A stretch of DNA of 64,000 nt from Protaetiibacter intestinalis (GTDB lineage: Bacteria; Actinomycetota; Actinomycetes; Actinomycetales; Microbacteriaceae): positions 2,976,001-3,040,000 of the forward strand of contig NZ_CP032630.1 of NCBI RefSeq assembly GCF_003627075.1, read 5' to 3'. Under the pieces are notes generated by a model. It ran no database searches. It saw only the letters and a program-made list of their open reading frames with translations, and was not told the DNA's origin. Position numbers and translations under genes: made by a program. Below are positions 16,898 to 26,232 of this stretch, piece after piece; positions within the stretch are counted from its first letter, which is position 1, and each line of letters starts with the position of its first letter.

Positions 16898-17671
16898 TCA
16901 CACCAGCTTGTTCTGCACGAGGAACTCCGCGAGCTGGTTGCCCGCGTCGCCTTCGTTGACGATCTTGATGCCCGCGGCGCGGGCTGGTTTCTCGGAGACG
17001 GCGATCATGATCGACCGGGGCACGTCAGCGTCCGCGTCGACGCCGAGGTCGGCGAGGGTGAGGGTTTCGAACGGCTTCTTCTTCGCCGACATGATCCCCT
17101 TGAACCCTGGCAGGCGCGGGTCGGGCAGGCGCTCGGTGATGGAGATCACCGCCGGCAGGGTCGCCGCGACCGTGTAGGTGCCGCCGTCGGTCTCCCGGTC
17201 GCCTTGGACCTGGGTGTCGGTGAGCTCGACGCTGCTGAGGCCTGTGGCGTTGGGCACGCCCAGCCGTTCGGCCAGCATGGCCGGAATCAGGCCGGCCGAT
17301 CCGTCGGTGGACACGTCCCCGGTGATCACCAGGTCGAAGCCGGTGTGTTCGATCGCCTTGGCGAGCACTTCGGCGGTCAGGGTGAGGTCCGCGCCCAGCA
17401 GGGCGTCGTCGACGACGTGCACGGCACGGTCGGCGCCCATCGCGAGTCCTTTGCGCAGTGAGGTGGGGGCGGAGTCCGGACCGACGGAGACCAGCACGAT
17501 CTCGGTGCCGGGGTGGGCCTCCGCGTAGGAGACGGCGACTTCGTTGGCGCGTTCGGTGATCTCGTCCAGGACGCGGTCGTTCGCGTCCCGGTCGGCGAGC
17601 CCGGTCTCCAGGTTGAGCTTGCGTTCGGTGTAGGTGTCGGGGACTTCTTTGGCGAGCACGATGATCTTCAT
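16898..17671 (-). CDS. etfB: electron transfer flavoprotein beta subunit
   Basis: A 257-residue ETF beta subunit ([24 protein letters not shown], then [18 protein letters not shown] and [29 protein letters not shown]). It partners EtfA and holds the second nucleotide, AMP in ordinary ETFs or FAD in bifurcating ones. The ATG at 17671 was chosen because the conserved [12 protein letters not shown] begins there and AGAAGAACGGGAGAAGG precedes it. It starts 31 bases after glcG and ends 1 base before etfA. Confidence 0.95.
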   Translation of the reverse strand: MKIIVLAKEVPDTYTERKLNLETGLADRDANDRVLDEITERANEVAVSYAEAHPGTEIVLVSVGPDSAPTSLRKGLAMGADRAVHVVDDALLGADLTLTAEVLAKAIEHTGFDLVITGDVSTDGSAGLIPAMLAERLGVPNATGLSSVELTDTQVQGDRETDGGTYTVAATLPAVISITERLPDPRLPGFKGIMSAKKKPFETLTLADLGVDADADVPRSIMIAVSEKPARAAGIKIVNEGDAGNQLAEFLVQNKLV

Positions 17672-17702
17672 CGGCCTTCTCCCGTTCTTCTCCAGGGGTG
17701 CA

Positions 17703-18137
17703 TCAGGACCCGGTGGCGGTGTCCTGGTCGGCACCGATCGCGGTGAGGACGGCGGCGGCGATCTCGGCATCCAGCTGCGGCGGGCCACCGGCCACGCCGA
17801 GACCACCGACGTGCACGCCGTCGGAGGCGAGCGGCAGCCCGCCCGGAATGCTGGTCAGCAGGCCGCCGCTGCCGTGCTCGAGCGCGACGGCCAGAGCCGG
17901 GGGGACCGCGGCGCTGGGGCGGCGGGTGGAGGCGGCGGCGTTCGCCTTGCGGCGGCTGGTCTCCACACTGTGCGGGGTCGTGCCGTCCGCACGCCCGTAC
18001 GCGACCAGGCCGAGGGCGGGGTCGACCACCGTCGCGCTCACCGGGATGCCGCGGCGGGCGCCCTCGTCGATCGCGAGAGCGACGGCGTGTGCGGCCGCAC
18101 CGTAGGTGATGGTCGGGGTGGACGTGTGGGTGAGCAT
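17703..18137 (-). CDS. glcG: GlcG/HbpS-family protein
   Basis: A 144-residue member of the GlcG/HbpS (PduO-C-like, heme-binding) family, with ALAIDEGARRGIPVSATVVDPALGLVAYGRADGTTPHSVETSRRKANAA, GGLLTSIPGGLPLASDG and VHVGGLGVAGGPPQLDAEIAAAVL. GlcG is encoded in glycolate operons such as E. coli glcDEFGB; its molecular role is unclear. The ATG at 18137 overlaps the glcD stop (TGATG), so translation is coupled. The heme-binding suggestion rests on the family. Confidence 0.85.
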   Translation of the reverse strand: MLTHTSTPTITYGAAAHAVALAIDEGARRGIPVSATVVDPALGLVAYGRADGTTPHSVETSRRKANAAASTRRPSAAVPPALAVALEHGSGGLLTSIPGGLPLASDGVHVGGLGVAGGPPQLDAEIAAAVLTAIGADQDTATGS

Positions 18138-19615
18138 CACTGTTCTCCTGGGGTGGGCAGGACGGATCCTTCGGCGCCTTCCACCGAGCCTTCGGGGCTC
18201 AGCGTCGCCTGTGCGGGGGCCGGCGTCGCTCCGGCGGGGGCGAGCACCGATCCGGGGTTGAGGATGCCGTCGGGATCGAGCGCGTTCTTGATGCGGTGGT
18301 TGAGCTCCAGGACGTCCTCACCGAGGTAGTCCGCGAGCCAGGGCCGCTTAAGCCTGCCGACGCCGTGCTCGCCGGTGATGGTGCCGCCGAGGCGGATGGC
18401 GAGGTCCATGACCTCCCCGTAGGCGGTGTGGGCGCGTTCCTGCTGGGCGAGGTCGGTCGGGTCGAGCACGATCAGCGGGTGCGTGTTGCCGTCGCCGGCG
18501 TGCGCCATCGTGGCGATGGTGACCTCGTTGCGGGCCGCGATCTCCGCGATCCCCGTGACCAGATCGCCGAGCCGCGGCAGTGGCACCCCGACGTCTTCGA
18601 GCAGCACGGCGCCGAGGCGTTCAATGGCGGGGATCGCCATGCGGCGGGCGACGACGAACGCCTCGCCTTCCTCGGGGTCGTCGGTAGCGTAGCACTCGCT
18701 GGCGCCGCTGGCGTTGCAGATCTCCTCAATGCGGGTGATCTCCTCCAGCGCGGCGCTGCCGGCCTCATCGGACTGGGCGATCAGCATCGCCGCGGCCTCG
18801 CGGTCCAGGCCCATCTTGGTGGCGTCCTCCACGGCGTTGATGGTCGCCTGGTCCATGAACTCGAGCATGGAGGGGCGCATCTTCTGCGTGATGGCCAGCA
18901 CCGCATCGGTGGCAGCATCCAGCGTCGGGAACGTCGCCACCAGCGTGGTGGGCTGCTTCTGGGCGGGGATGAGCCGCAGCTGCACCTCGGTGAAGATGCC
19001 CAGGGTGCCCTCGCTGCCGACGAACAGCTTCATCAGCGACAGGCCCGCGACGTCCTTGAGCCGGGGGCCGCCGAGCTTGACCGCGCGGCCATCGGCGAGG
19101 ACGACGGTGATGCCGAGCACGTAGTCGGTGGTCACGCCGTACTTCACGCAGCACAGGCCGCCGGCGTTGGTCGCGACGTTGCCGCCGATCGAGCAGATCT
19201 CATAGGAGGACGGGTCCGGCGGGTACCACAGGCCATGCGCGGCGGCCGCGGCCTTCACCTGCGCGTTCAGCGCACCCGGGCCGGCGATCACGGTGCGGGT
19301 GACGGGGTCCACCTCGATGGTGTTCATCCGATCCACCGACAGCACGATCCCGCGATGCACCGCGGTGCTGCCGCCGGACAGTCCGGTGCCCGCCCCGCGC
19401 GGGACGATCGGGGTGCCGTTGGCCGCGGCGATCTTCACGACGGTCTGCACCTCCTCGGTTGAGGTGGGGCGGATCACGACCAGCGGGACGCCGGCGCCAG
19501 GATCGTTGGCGCGATCCCACCGGTAGGCGTCCATGCTCGCCGGGTCGGTGATCACAACCTCCGGGGGCAGTGCGGCGACGAGTTCTTCCAGGGTGCGCGC
19601 GTCGTTGCGAATCAT
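18137..19615 (-). CDS. glcD: GlcD-type FAD-linked 2-hydroxyacid oxidase/dehydrogenase
   Basis: A 492-residue VAO/PCMH-fold flavoenzyme that oxidises glycolate or another 2-hydroxyacid to the 2-oxoacid. The FAD-binding loop PIVPRGAGTGLSGGSTA, the PPDPSSYEICSIGGNVATNAGGLCCVKYG segment, the substrate domain with AHAGDGNTHPLIVLD, and the C-terminal GEHGVGRLKRPWL, DPDGILNPG are typical of GlcD. No GlcE or GlcF (iron-sulfur) genes are nearby; EtfBA and cytochrome b take their place. A Pro/Ala tail follows the catalytic domain. The ATG at 19615 follows GGAAGGACCGCCAACG and is 36 codons inside a longer open frame. Glycolate is the favoured substrate because glyoxylate-using genes are divergent. Confidence 0.92.
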   Translation of the reverse strand: MIRNDARTLEELVAALPPEVVITDPASMDAYRWDRANDPGAGVPLVVIRPTSTEEVQTVVKIAAANGTPIVPRGAGTGLSGGSTAVHRGIVLSVDRMNTIEVDPVTRTVIAGPGALNAQVKAAAAAHGLWYPPDPSSYEICSIGGNVATNAGGLCCVKYGVTTDYVLGITVVLADGRAVKLGGPRLKDVAGLSLMKLFVGSEGTLGIFTEVQLRLIPAQKQPTTLVATFPTLDAATDAVLAITQKMRPSMLEFMDQATINAVEDATKMGLDREAAAMLIAQSDEAGSAALEEITRIEEICNASGASECYATDDPEEGEAFVVARRMAIPAIERLGAVLLEDVGVPLPRLGDLVTGIAEIAARNEVTIATMAHAGDGNTHPLIVLDPTDLAQQERAHTAYGEVMDLAIRLGGTITGEHGVGRLKRPWLADYLGEDVLELNHRIKNALDPDGILNPGSVLAPAGATPAPAQATLSPEGSVEGAEGSVLPTPGEQ

Positions 19616-19652
19616 CGTTGGCGGTCCTTCCTTGACCGGGAATGGAAGTACG

Positions 19653-19773
19653 GTAGCACCCAATGTACCTATTTTGGAAGTCTTCTTCCAGATAATGGAA
19701 GTTTTGATTGACGACGAACTCATCCTCGTTCTATAGTTCCGAACTACAAGAACTTATTTCCATGATTCGGAAG
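19653..19773. promoter_or_regulatory. IclR-type boxes between the two glyoxylate operons
   Basis: TGGAAG occurs at 19653-19658, 19675-19680 and 19696-19701, spaced 22 and 21 bp, or two helical turns. CTTCCA at 19685-19690 makes a palindrome TGGAAG-N4-CTTCCA at 19675-19690. A related site, TTTCC-N7-GGAAG, lies at 19757-19773 downstream of the hyi promoter. Allantoin/glyoxylate regulators of the IclR family are known to use TTGGAA-type palindromes. Confidence 0.65.
19708..19737 (+). promoter_or_regulatory. promoter of the hyi-glxR-gcl-glxK operon
   Basis: TTGACG (19708-19713) and TATAGT (19732-19737) with an 18-base spacer form a near-consensus promoter. The third TGGAAG box ends six bases before the -35, and the palindromic site at 19757 lies just after the expected start. 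Confidence 0.7.
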
Positions 19774-19807
19774 CAGCGCGTTTTCCGGATTCGAGGAGGA
19801 ATGTCCA

Positions 19808-20593
19808 ATGACGTACACGGTGAACAGCTCGATCCTTCTGACCGAGTTCCCCCTGCTCGAGCGGCCGCAGCGCGCGAAAGACGCCGGCTTCGACGCGGTC
19901 GAGTTCTGGTGGCCGTTCCCCGGCTCAGTGCCCGGCGACGCCGAGCTCAACCGGTTCGAGACCGCGATCACCGACGCGGGCGTGCAGCTCACGGGGCTGA
20001 ACTTCAACGCCGGCGACATGCCCGGCGGTGACCGGGGTCTCGTCTCCTGGGTCGGCCGGGAGAGCGAGTTCCGCGACAACATCGACGTCATCGTCGGCAT
20101 CGGTCAGCGCCTGGGCACCCGCGCGTTCAACGCCCTCTACGGCAACCGTCTCGACGGAGTCTCCCCCCAAGCCCAAGACGAGCTCGCGGTGGAGAACCTC
20201 GCCGCCGCCGCCACCGCGGTCGCGAAGATCGGTGGGATCGTGCTGCTGGAGCCGGTCAGCGGTGCGGACAGGTACCCGCTGCTGACCGCCGCGGATGCCC
20301 TCGCCGTCATCGATCGGGTCCGTGAGGCCGCCGGTGTCGACAACATCAAGCTGCTCGCCGACTTCTACCACCTGGCCGTCAACGGCGACGACGTCGCCGC
20401 GGTGATCGAAGCGCACGCGCCCGACTTCGGGCACATCCAGATCGCCGACGCCCCCGGCCGCGGCGCCCCGGGTACCGGCGATCTGCCCCTGAAGGCGTGG
20501 ATCGACCGCAGCATCGAGCTCGGCTACACCGGGCCGATCGGGCTGGAGTACAAGCAGCCCGCCGATACCGCCTTCGACTGGCTCACCGCCTGA
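19808..20593 (+). CDS. hyi: hydroxypyruvate isomerase
   Basis: A 261-residue TIM-barrel isomerase of the xylose-isomerase-like family that interconverts hydroxypyruvate and tartronate semialdehyde. It has LLTEFPLLERPQRAKDAGFDAVEFWWPFPGSVP at the N-terminus, LTGLNFNAGDMPGGDRGLVS, and metal-binding acidic residues in VLLEPVSGADRYPL, ADFYHLAVNGDD and GHIQIADAPGRGAPGTGDL, with a final IGLEYKQPADT. It is the first gene of the operon, 29 bases before glxR, and starts with ATG after GAGGAGGAATG. The product feeds GlxR. Confidence 0.93.
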   Translation: MTYTVNSSILLTEFPLLERPQRAKDAGFDAVEFWWPFPGSVPGDAELNRFETAITDAGVQLTGLNFNAGDMPGGDRGLVSWVGRESEFRDNIDVIVGIGQRLGTRAFNALYGNRLDGVSPQAQDELAVENLAAAATAVAKIGGIVLLEPVSGADRYPLLTAADALAVIDRVREAAGVDNIKLLADFYHLAVNGDDVAAVIEAHAPDFGHIQIADAPGRGAPGTGDLPLKAWIDRSIELGYTGPIGLEYKQPADTAFDWLTA

Positions 20594-20622
20594 CCCGTCC
20601 CGTCTTCGCAAAGGAACCCGAC

Positions 20623-21501
20623 ATGAGCAACATCTCCGTCATCGGCCTCGGCATCATGGGCCTGCCCATCGCCATCAACCTCGTCAAGGCCGGGCACACC
20701 GTCACCGGCTACAACCGCAGCCCCGAGCGCATCCAGAAGCTCGTCGACGCCGGCGGTCACGCCGCGCGCAGCGTCGCCGAAGCCGCCACCGGCGCGGACG
20801 TGATCATCACCATGGTCCCCGACTCCCCCGACGTCGAAGCGGTCGTCAGCGGCCCCGACGGGGTGTTCGCGAACGCCGCCCCCGGCGCGCTGTGGATCGA
20901 CGCGTCCACCATCCGCCCCGACGTCGCCCGACACCTGGCCACCGAGGCCCGCGAAGCCGGCCTGCGGCCGCTGGATGCCCCGGTCTCCGGCGGTGAGCAG
21001 GGCGCGATCGACGGCGCCCTGTCGATCATGATCGGCGGCATCCGCGCCGACGTCGACGCCGCCCACGACGTGCTCTCCGCGATCGGGAAGACCATCGTGC
21101 ACGTCGGCCCGTCCGGGTCCGGGCAGACCGTGAAGGCCGCCAACCAGCTGATCGTCGCCGTCAACATCGAGGCCCTCGCCGAAGCGGTCGTGTTCCTCGA
21201 AGCGCACGGCGTCGACCGGGAAGCCGCCCTCAAGGTCCTCGGCGGGGGGCTCGCCGGCTCGAAGGTCCTCGACCAGAAGGGGCAGAAGCTCCTGGACCGC
21301 AACTTCGACCCCGGGTTCCGGCTCGCCCTGCACCACAAGGACCTCGGCATCGTCACCGCCGCCGCCCGCGAAGCCGGCGTCATCATCCCGCTCGGCGCCA
21401 TCGTCGCCCAGCTCGTCGCCGCCACCGTGCAGCGAGGAGACGGCGGGCTGGACCACTCCGCACTCTTCAAGCAGGTGCTGGAGCTCTCTGGCCGGGACTG
21501 A
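20623..21501 (+). CDS. glxR: 2-hydroxy-3-oxopropionate (tartronate semialdehyde) reductase
   Basis: A 292-residue beta-hydroxyacid dehydrogenase that reduces tartronate semialdehyde to D-glycerate with NAD(P)H. It has an N-terminal Rossmann motif GLGIMGLPIAINLVKAGHTVTGYNR, the DAPVSGGEQGAIDGALSIMIGG substrate motif, the catalytic lysine region GSGQTVKAANQLIVAVNIEALAEA, and the C-terminal FRLALHHKDLGIVTAAAREAGV. The start at 20623 follows AAAGGAACCCGAC. It lies between hyi and gcl, the usual order in glyoxylate clusters. Confidence 0.95.
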   Translation: MSNISVIGLGIMGLPIAINLVKAGHTVTGYNRSPERIQKLVDAGGHAARSVAEAATGADVIITMVPDSPDVEAVVSGPDGVFANAAPGALWIDASTIRPDVARHLATEAREAGLRPLDAPVSGGEQGAIDGALSIMIGGIRADVDAAHDVLSAIGKTIVHVGPSGSGQTVKAANQLIVAVNIEALAEAVVFLEAHGVDREAALKVLGGGLAGSKVLDQKGQKLLDRNFDPGFRLALHHKDLGIVTAAAREAGVIIPLGAIVAQLVAATVQRGDGGLDHSALFKQVLELSGRD

Positions 21502-21585
21502 CACCGCCCCGCCACCACGGCCTCACACCCACCACAGGCCACCCACCCGTAGACCACATCTTTCGCTCCGAAGGGAGCAGACATC

Positions 21586-23367
21586 ATGACCAGAATGCGC
21601 ACCGTCGACGCCGCCGTGCTGATCCTCGAGAAGGAGGGCGCCACCGAAGCCTTCGGGTTGCCCGGGGCGGCGATCAACCCGTTCTACTCCGCGATGAAAA
21701 CCCACGGCGGCATCCGGCACACCCTCGCCCGCCACGTCGAAGGCGCCTCCCACATGGCCGACGGATACTCCCGTGCACATGCGGGGAACATCGGCATCTG
21801 CATCGGCACCTCCGGTCCCGCCGGCACCGACATGATCACCGGCCTGTATGCCGCGTGGGCGGACTCCATCCCGATCCTATGCATCACCGGGCAGGCACCG
21901 GTCGCGAAGCTCCACAAAGAGGACTTCCAGGCCGTCGACATCGAATCCATCGCCAAGCCGGTCACCAAGTACGCGTTCACCGTCCGCGAGCCCGGCCAGA
22001 TCCCCGGCGCGTTCCAGAAGGCGTTCCAGATCATGCGGTCCGGACGCCCCGGACCGGTGCTGCTGGACCTGCCGATCGACGTGCAGCTGACCGAGATCGA
22101 GTTCGACATCGACGCCTACGAGCCCCTCGCGATCGAGAAGCCCGCGGCGACCCGCTACCAGCTGGAAAAGGCCCTCGACCTGCTCACGGCCTCACAGCGC
22201 CCGCTGATCGTCGCCGGCGGCGGCATCATCAACGCCGACGCGTCCGACAAGCTCGTCGAGCTCGCAGAGATCCTCAGCGTGCCGGTCGTGCCCACCCTGA
22301 TGGGGTGGGGCGCGATTCCGGACGAGCACCCGCTGATGGCCGGCATGGTCGGCCTGCAGACCTCGCACCGGTACGGCAACACCACCTTCCTCGAGTCCGA
22401 CTTCGTCCTCGGCATCGGGAACCGGTGGGCCAACCGGCACACCGGTGGCCTGGACGTCTATACCGCCGGACGCACCTTCGTGCACATCGACATCGACCCC
22501 ACCCAGATCGGACGGGTGTTCTCCCCCGACCTCGGCATCACCTCCGACGCCCGCGCCGCCCTCGAGGGCCTCGTCGAGATCGCCCGGGAACGCTCGATCG
22601 CCGGTACCCTGCCCGACTATTCGGAGTGGGCTGCGGAGAGCGCGGAGCGGGCGGCGACGCTGCACCGCAAGACGCACTTCGACAACATCCCCATCAAGCC
22701 GCAGCGGGTGTACGAGGAGATGAACAAGGCGTTCGGCAAGGACACCACCTACGTGTCTACGATCGGGCTGTCGCAGATCGCTGCCGCCCAGTTCCTGCAC
22801 GTATTCGGCCCGCGCCGGTGGATCAACGCCGCCCAGGCCGGCCCGCTCGGCTGGACCCTGCCGGCCGCACTCGGTGTCGTCCGCGCCAAGCCGGAAGACA
22901 CCGTGGTCGCGCTGTCCGGTGACTACGACTTCCAGTTCATGATCGAAGAGCTCGCCGTCGGCGCGCAGTTCAACCTGCCCTACATCCACGTCGTGGTCAA
23001 CAACTCCTACCTCGGCCTCATCCGGCAGGCGCAGCGCAACTTCGACATGGACTACCACGTGTCGCTCGCGTTCGAGAACGTCAACGCACCCGAGACCGAC
23101 GGGTATGGCGTGGACCACATCGCCGTCGCCGAGGGCCTGGGCTGCAAGGCGATCCGCGTCAAGGACCCCGCCCAGCTCGGTGCCGCATTCGAGGCTGCCC
23201 GCGATCTGCTCGCCGAGCACCGGGTGCCGGTCGTGGTCGAAGTCATCCTGGAGCGTGTGACGAACATCTCCATGGCCGGCGCCGACATCGACAAGGTCAA
23301 CGAGTTCGAAGAGCTCGCCGTCACCGACGCCGACGCACCGACCGCGACCTTCGCCGTCCGGGTCTGA
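21586..23367 (+). CDS. gcl: glyoxylate carboligase (tartronate-semialdehyde synthase)
   Basis: A 593-residue thiamine-diphosphate enzyme that joins two glyoxylates to tartronate semialdehyde and CO2. The N-terminal [45 protein letters not shown] contains valine where other ThDP enzymes have the catalytic glutamate, the hallmark of Gcl. The FAD-domain remnant, ThDP motif [37 protein letters not shown] and end FAVRV are all present, with no truncation. The RBS is AAGGGAGCAGACATC. It is the key step linking the GlcD branch to central metabolism. Confidence 0.97.
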   Translation: MTRMRTVDAAVLILEKEGATEAFGLPGAAINPFYSAMKTHGGIRHTLARHVEGASHMADGYSRAHAGNIGICIGTSGPAGTDMITGLYAAWADSIPILCITGQAPVAKLHKEDFQAVDIESIAKPVTKYAFTVREPGQIPGAFQKAFQIMRSGRPGPVLLDLPIDVQLTEIEFDIDAYEPLAIEKPAATRYQLEKALDLLTASQRPLIVAGGGIINADASDKLVELAEILSVPVVPTLMGWGAIPDEHPLMAGMVGLQTSHRYGNTTFLESDFVLGIGNRWANRHTGGLDVYTAGRTFVHIDIDPTQIGRVFSPDLGITSDARAALEGLVEIARERSIAGTLPDYSEWAAESAERAATLHRKTHFDNIPIKPQRVYEEMNKAFGKDTTYVSTIGLSQIAAAQFLHVFGPRRWINAAQAGPLGWTLPAALGVVRAKPEDTVVALSGDYDFQFMIEELAVGAQFNLPYIHVVVNNSYLGLIRQAQRNFDMDYHVSLAFENVNAPETDGYGVDHIAVAEGLGCKAIRVKDPAQLGAAFEAARDLLAEHRVPVVVEVILERVTNISMAGADIDKVNEFEELAVTDADAPTATFAVRV

Positions 23368-23380
23368 GGGGACCACTCCC

Positions 23381-24601
23381 ATGCGTGTGGTCATCGCCCC
23401 GGACAAGTTCAAGGGGTCCCTCTGGGCGCCGGATGTGATCCGGCACCTCGAGATCGGTCTGCGTGCCGCGGCCGCGGAAGCCGGGTATCCGATCGACGTG
23501 ATCGGGGTGCCGGTCGCTGACGGCGGTGAAGGCACCCTCGACGCGGCGGTCGCCGCGGGGTTCGAACGGCGCACTGCGGTCGTCACCGGCCCGACCGGTC
23601 TGCCGGTGACCGCGGCGTTCGCCGTCCGCGGCGACGAAGCAGTCATCGAGATGGCGGCCGCGTCCGGGCTGCACCTGCTGCCCGACGGGATCCTGGACCC
23701 GCTGGGGGCGACCAGCGAAGGCACCGGGGAACTGATCCGGGCCGCGCTGGACGCCGGGTCCCGGCACATCACCCTCGCCATCGGCGGCAGCGCATCCACT
23801 GACGGCGGCACCGGCGTCCTGCGCGCGCTTGGCGCGCGGTTCCTCGATGCGGATGAGAGCGATATCAGGCCTGGTGGCGGCGCTCTGATTACCCTTGACA
23901 AGGTCGACCTGTCCGGCCTCGATGCTCGGCTCGGCGAGGCACAGATCGTGCTCGCCAGCGATGTGGACAACCCACTCCTCGGACCCAACGGCGCCGCGAC
24001 GGTGTTCGGCCCGCAGAAGGGGGCGTCCAGGTTCGACATCTCTTTCCTCGAGCTCGCCTTAGAACGATACGTCAACCGACTTGCTGCCGTTATCGGACCG
24101 GTCGCGGAGACCGCGGCCCGCGGTGCGGGATCCGGAGCCGCAGGTGGCGTCGGCTATGCAGCCCTCGTCGCACTGCACGCCAGGCGTCGGCCCGGCGTCG
24201 ATATTGTTCTCGAGTTTGCCCGTCTCGCTGACTTAATCGTTGGCGCTGATCTCGTTATCACGGGCGAGGGCAGCCTCGATGAGCAGAGCTTCGCTGGCAA
24301 GACCCCGATCGGTGTCGCCCGCGTCGCGGCTCATGCCGGGATCCCTGTTATCGCTGTCTGCGGCCGCACATCGCTCGACAACGACGCGCTTGAATACGTC
24401 GGCATCCAGAAGGCGTACTCGTTGACCACTCTCGCGACCACCGCCGCCGACGCGATCACGCGGGCGCCTGAACTTATTGAGCAGACCGGCCGCATCATCG
24501 GTCAAGATATCGCTCACCGTCTGCACCCACCACCCCAAGCGCAACCTGCTACACGCCGCCGCCGCTGGATGCCGCACCGAAGCAATGACCGCGCCATGTA
24601 G
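23381..24601 (+). CDS. glxK: glycerate kinase (GlxK/GarK family)
   Basis: A 406-residue glycerate kinase that phosphorylates D-glycerate, in the GarK/GlxK class to 2-phosphoglycerate. It has VIAPDKFKGSLWAPDVI, VPVADGGEGTLDAAVAAG, LAIGGSASTDGGTGVLRALGARF, the LASDVDNPLLGPNGAATVFGPQKGA loop and LVITGEGSLDEQSFAGKTPIGVARVAAHAGIPVIAVCG. It starts 13 bases after gcl. From about 23,840 the third codon positions become visibly poorer in G/C than in the first half, as if the gene were a recombinant of two alleles. The last 25 residues (HPPPQAQPATRRRRWMPHRSNDRAM) are unlike the family and may be read-through into foreign DNA next to the IS110 copy. Confidence 0.92.
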   Translation: MRVVIAPDKFKGSLWAPDVIRHLEIGLRAAAAEAGYPIDVIGVPVADGGEGTLDAAVAAGFERRTAVVTGPTGLPVTAAFAVRGDEAVIEMAAASGLHLLPDGILDPLGATSEGTGELIRAALDAGSRHITLAIGGSASTDGGTGVLRALGARFLDADESDIRPGGGALITLDKVDLSGLDARLGEAQIVLASDVDNPLLGPNGAATVFGPQKGASRFDISFLELALERYVNRLAAVIGPVAETAARGAGSGAAGGVGYAALVALHARRRPGVDIVLEFARLADLIVGADLVITGEGSLDEQSFAGKTPIGVARVAAHAGIPVIAVCGRTSLDNDALEYVGIQKAYSLTTLATTAADAITRAPELIEQTGRIIGQDIAHRLHPPPQAQPATRRRRWMPHRSNDRAM

Positions 24602-25049
24602 CTCACGGTTCAAAGGCAGCGAACTACTGTGAGTAGCTTCGTCACAAGAGGCTTCCCCAAGTCGTGGCCTCCCCTGCAATGAAGCGGCCTACCAACTGTT
24701 CTGATGGCCCCTCGACCTCGTCTGCAGGCGTTGAAAGCAGGATGCTCCCCGCTCACGACCTGATACGTGAGTGGTTTTGTCAAGGGGCATGGGTGAGCGG
24801 ACGCCGTGCCCGTCGGCTGCGGCGTCCGCATGTTCCGGTCGTCTCGGGTAGTGACGCGCGTGTCGTGTTCGACGCGTTGCCACTCTGAAATGCGCGGGTC
24901 TGGTTACCGCATGACGGCTTGTTCGGCGGGGCGTTCACGCGAGTCTAGAGATCGAGCGTGACCCGGGATCCGGGTTACTCATAGGGCGTGTCGCGAGTCG
25001 CCCGGACGCCGCCGTCACCACCATCAACGACCGGAGGCTCGGGGACCTG
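24602..25049. other. intergenic region beyond glycerate kinase
   Basis: No credible gene is seen. The stretch near 24,955-24,980 has CCGGGATCCGG and short direct repeats, and probably contains the end of the neighbouring IS110-type element. A segment around 24,770-24,800 resembles the outside end of actinobacterial insertion sequences. Neither resemblance is strong enough to draw a boundary. Confidence 0.4.
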
Positions 25050-26134
25050 TCAGGTCATAACGGCCAGGGACCAGCACCAGCAGGCCAGCTCGCGGGCTAT
25101 TGCGGCGTTGGTGACGACGGTGCGCTTCCTCCGGACCTCGAACTTGACCCAGCGATCGTGGAGTCGCTGGTTGCCGGAGTGCCCTCGCGCCCTGGCTGCG
25201 GCGCTGGCGCGGTCCCACCGGGCGCGCATGATCGGCGAGGTCGGCCGGTAGGCGGGGCGATGGTGCCAGGCCGCCTCGTTCAGCAGCCGTCGGGCATGCC
25301 CGTTGCCAGTCTTGGTGATCCCACCCAGCGCGCGGGACGCGCCGGAGGATGACTCCGATGGGGTCAAGCCGACGTAGGCGCCGATGCGGTGCCCGTCCAG
25401 CCGCGTCCAGTCGCCGATCTCAACCGCGAGGCCGAACCCCGGTCAACGTGGACACGCCTCTCAGGCAGCAGAGCCTGTTCACGGCGTCGGTGAACACGCT
25501 GTCCGCGGCCATGCGCGTGATCGCCGCGTCGAGTCCGTCACGGCGGTCGACGGCCTGGATCATCGCCTCGTAGGCGGCGCCGAACGCGTCCCGCAACCCG
25601 ACCAGCTCGAACCGCTGGGAACGCAGCCAGGCGTCGTGCGCGACAGTCCATGCCTTCCCACCGGAGTACTGGACTCCCTGCCGCAGCAGCAGCTTGCTGA
25701 CCCGGTGACGGGCGGACATCAAATCACCGCTGGCACCCTCCCGTGCCCGCACCAGCTCTCGGGCAGACTCCGCCTCGATGCTCGGGACCGCCACCTCGAC
25801 GGTCTCGCCCAACCGCAGCAGCTGAGCAAAATGCACCGCGTCGCGCGCGTCGGTCTTCACCCGGTCGCCCACCGGACGCTGCAGCTTCGTCGGAGCCGCG
25901 ACCGCGCACCGCGCTCCGGCAGCTGTGAGAGCGCGCGCCAACCCCGAACCCGGTCGACCCCGCCTCGTAGGTCGCTGCGACCGGACGCGGCAAGCTCGTC
26001 ACCCACGCGACGACCCCATCCGTTCCCGAGCCCATGCGCCGCTGCACGAGCTCTCCCGTCCGCTCGTCGATCGCCGCCGCGACCGTACCGCGCGCGTGCA
26101 CATCCAGCCCGACACTCGTACGCTCAGAAATCAA
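25050..26134 (-). pseudogene. IS110-family transposase, frameshifted
   Basis: Three segments in three frames together spell an IS110/IS116-type transposase: the DEDD N-terminus MISERTSVGLDVHARGTVAAAIDERTG (from 26134), the central TKLQRPVGDRVKTDARDAVHFAQLL to LRGVSTLTG (25941-25430), and the C-terminal HRIGAYVGLTPSESSSG, GGITKTGNGHARRLLNEAAWHHR (to 25050). At least two frameshifts make it inactive. It is placed between glxK and its likely regulator iclR and may have separated them. Confidence 0.88.
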
Positions 26135-26232
26135 GTGGAGCCTCCCTCACGTATGTGGCTCGGCAAGCCACAACACCGGCCCGCAACCCACGGTCTACGC
26201 GAGTGGAGGCCCCTGGCTCAAACTCATAGCGT

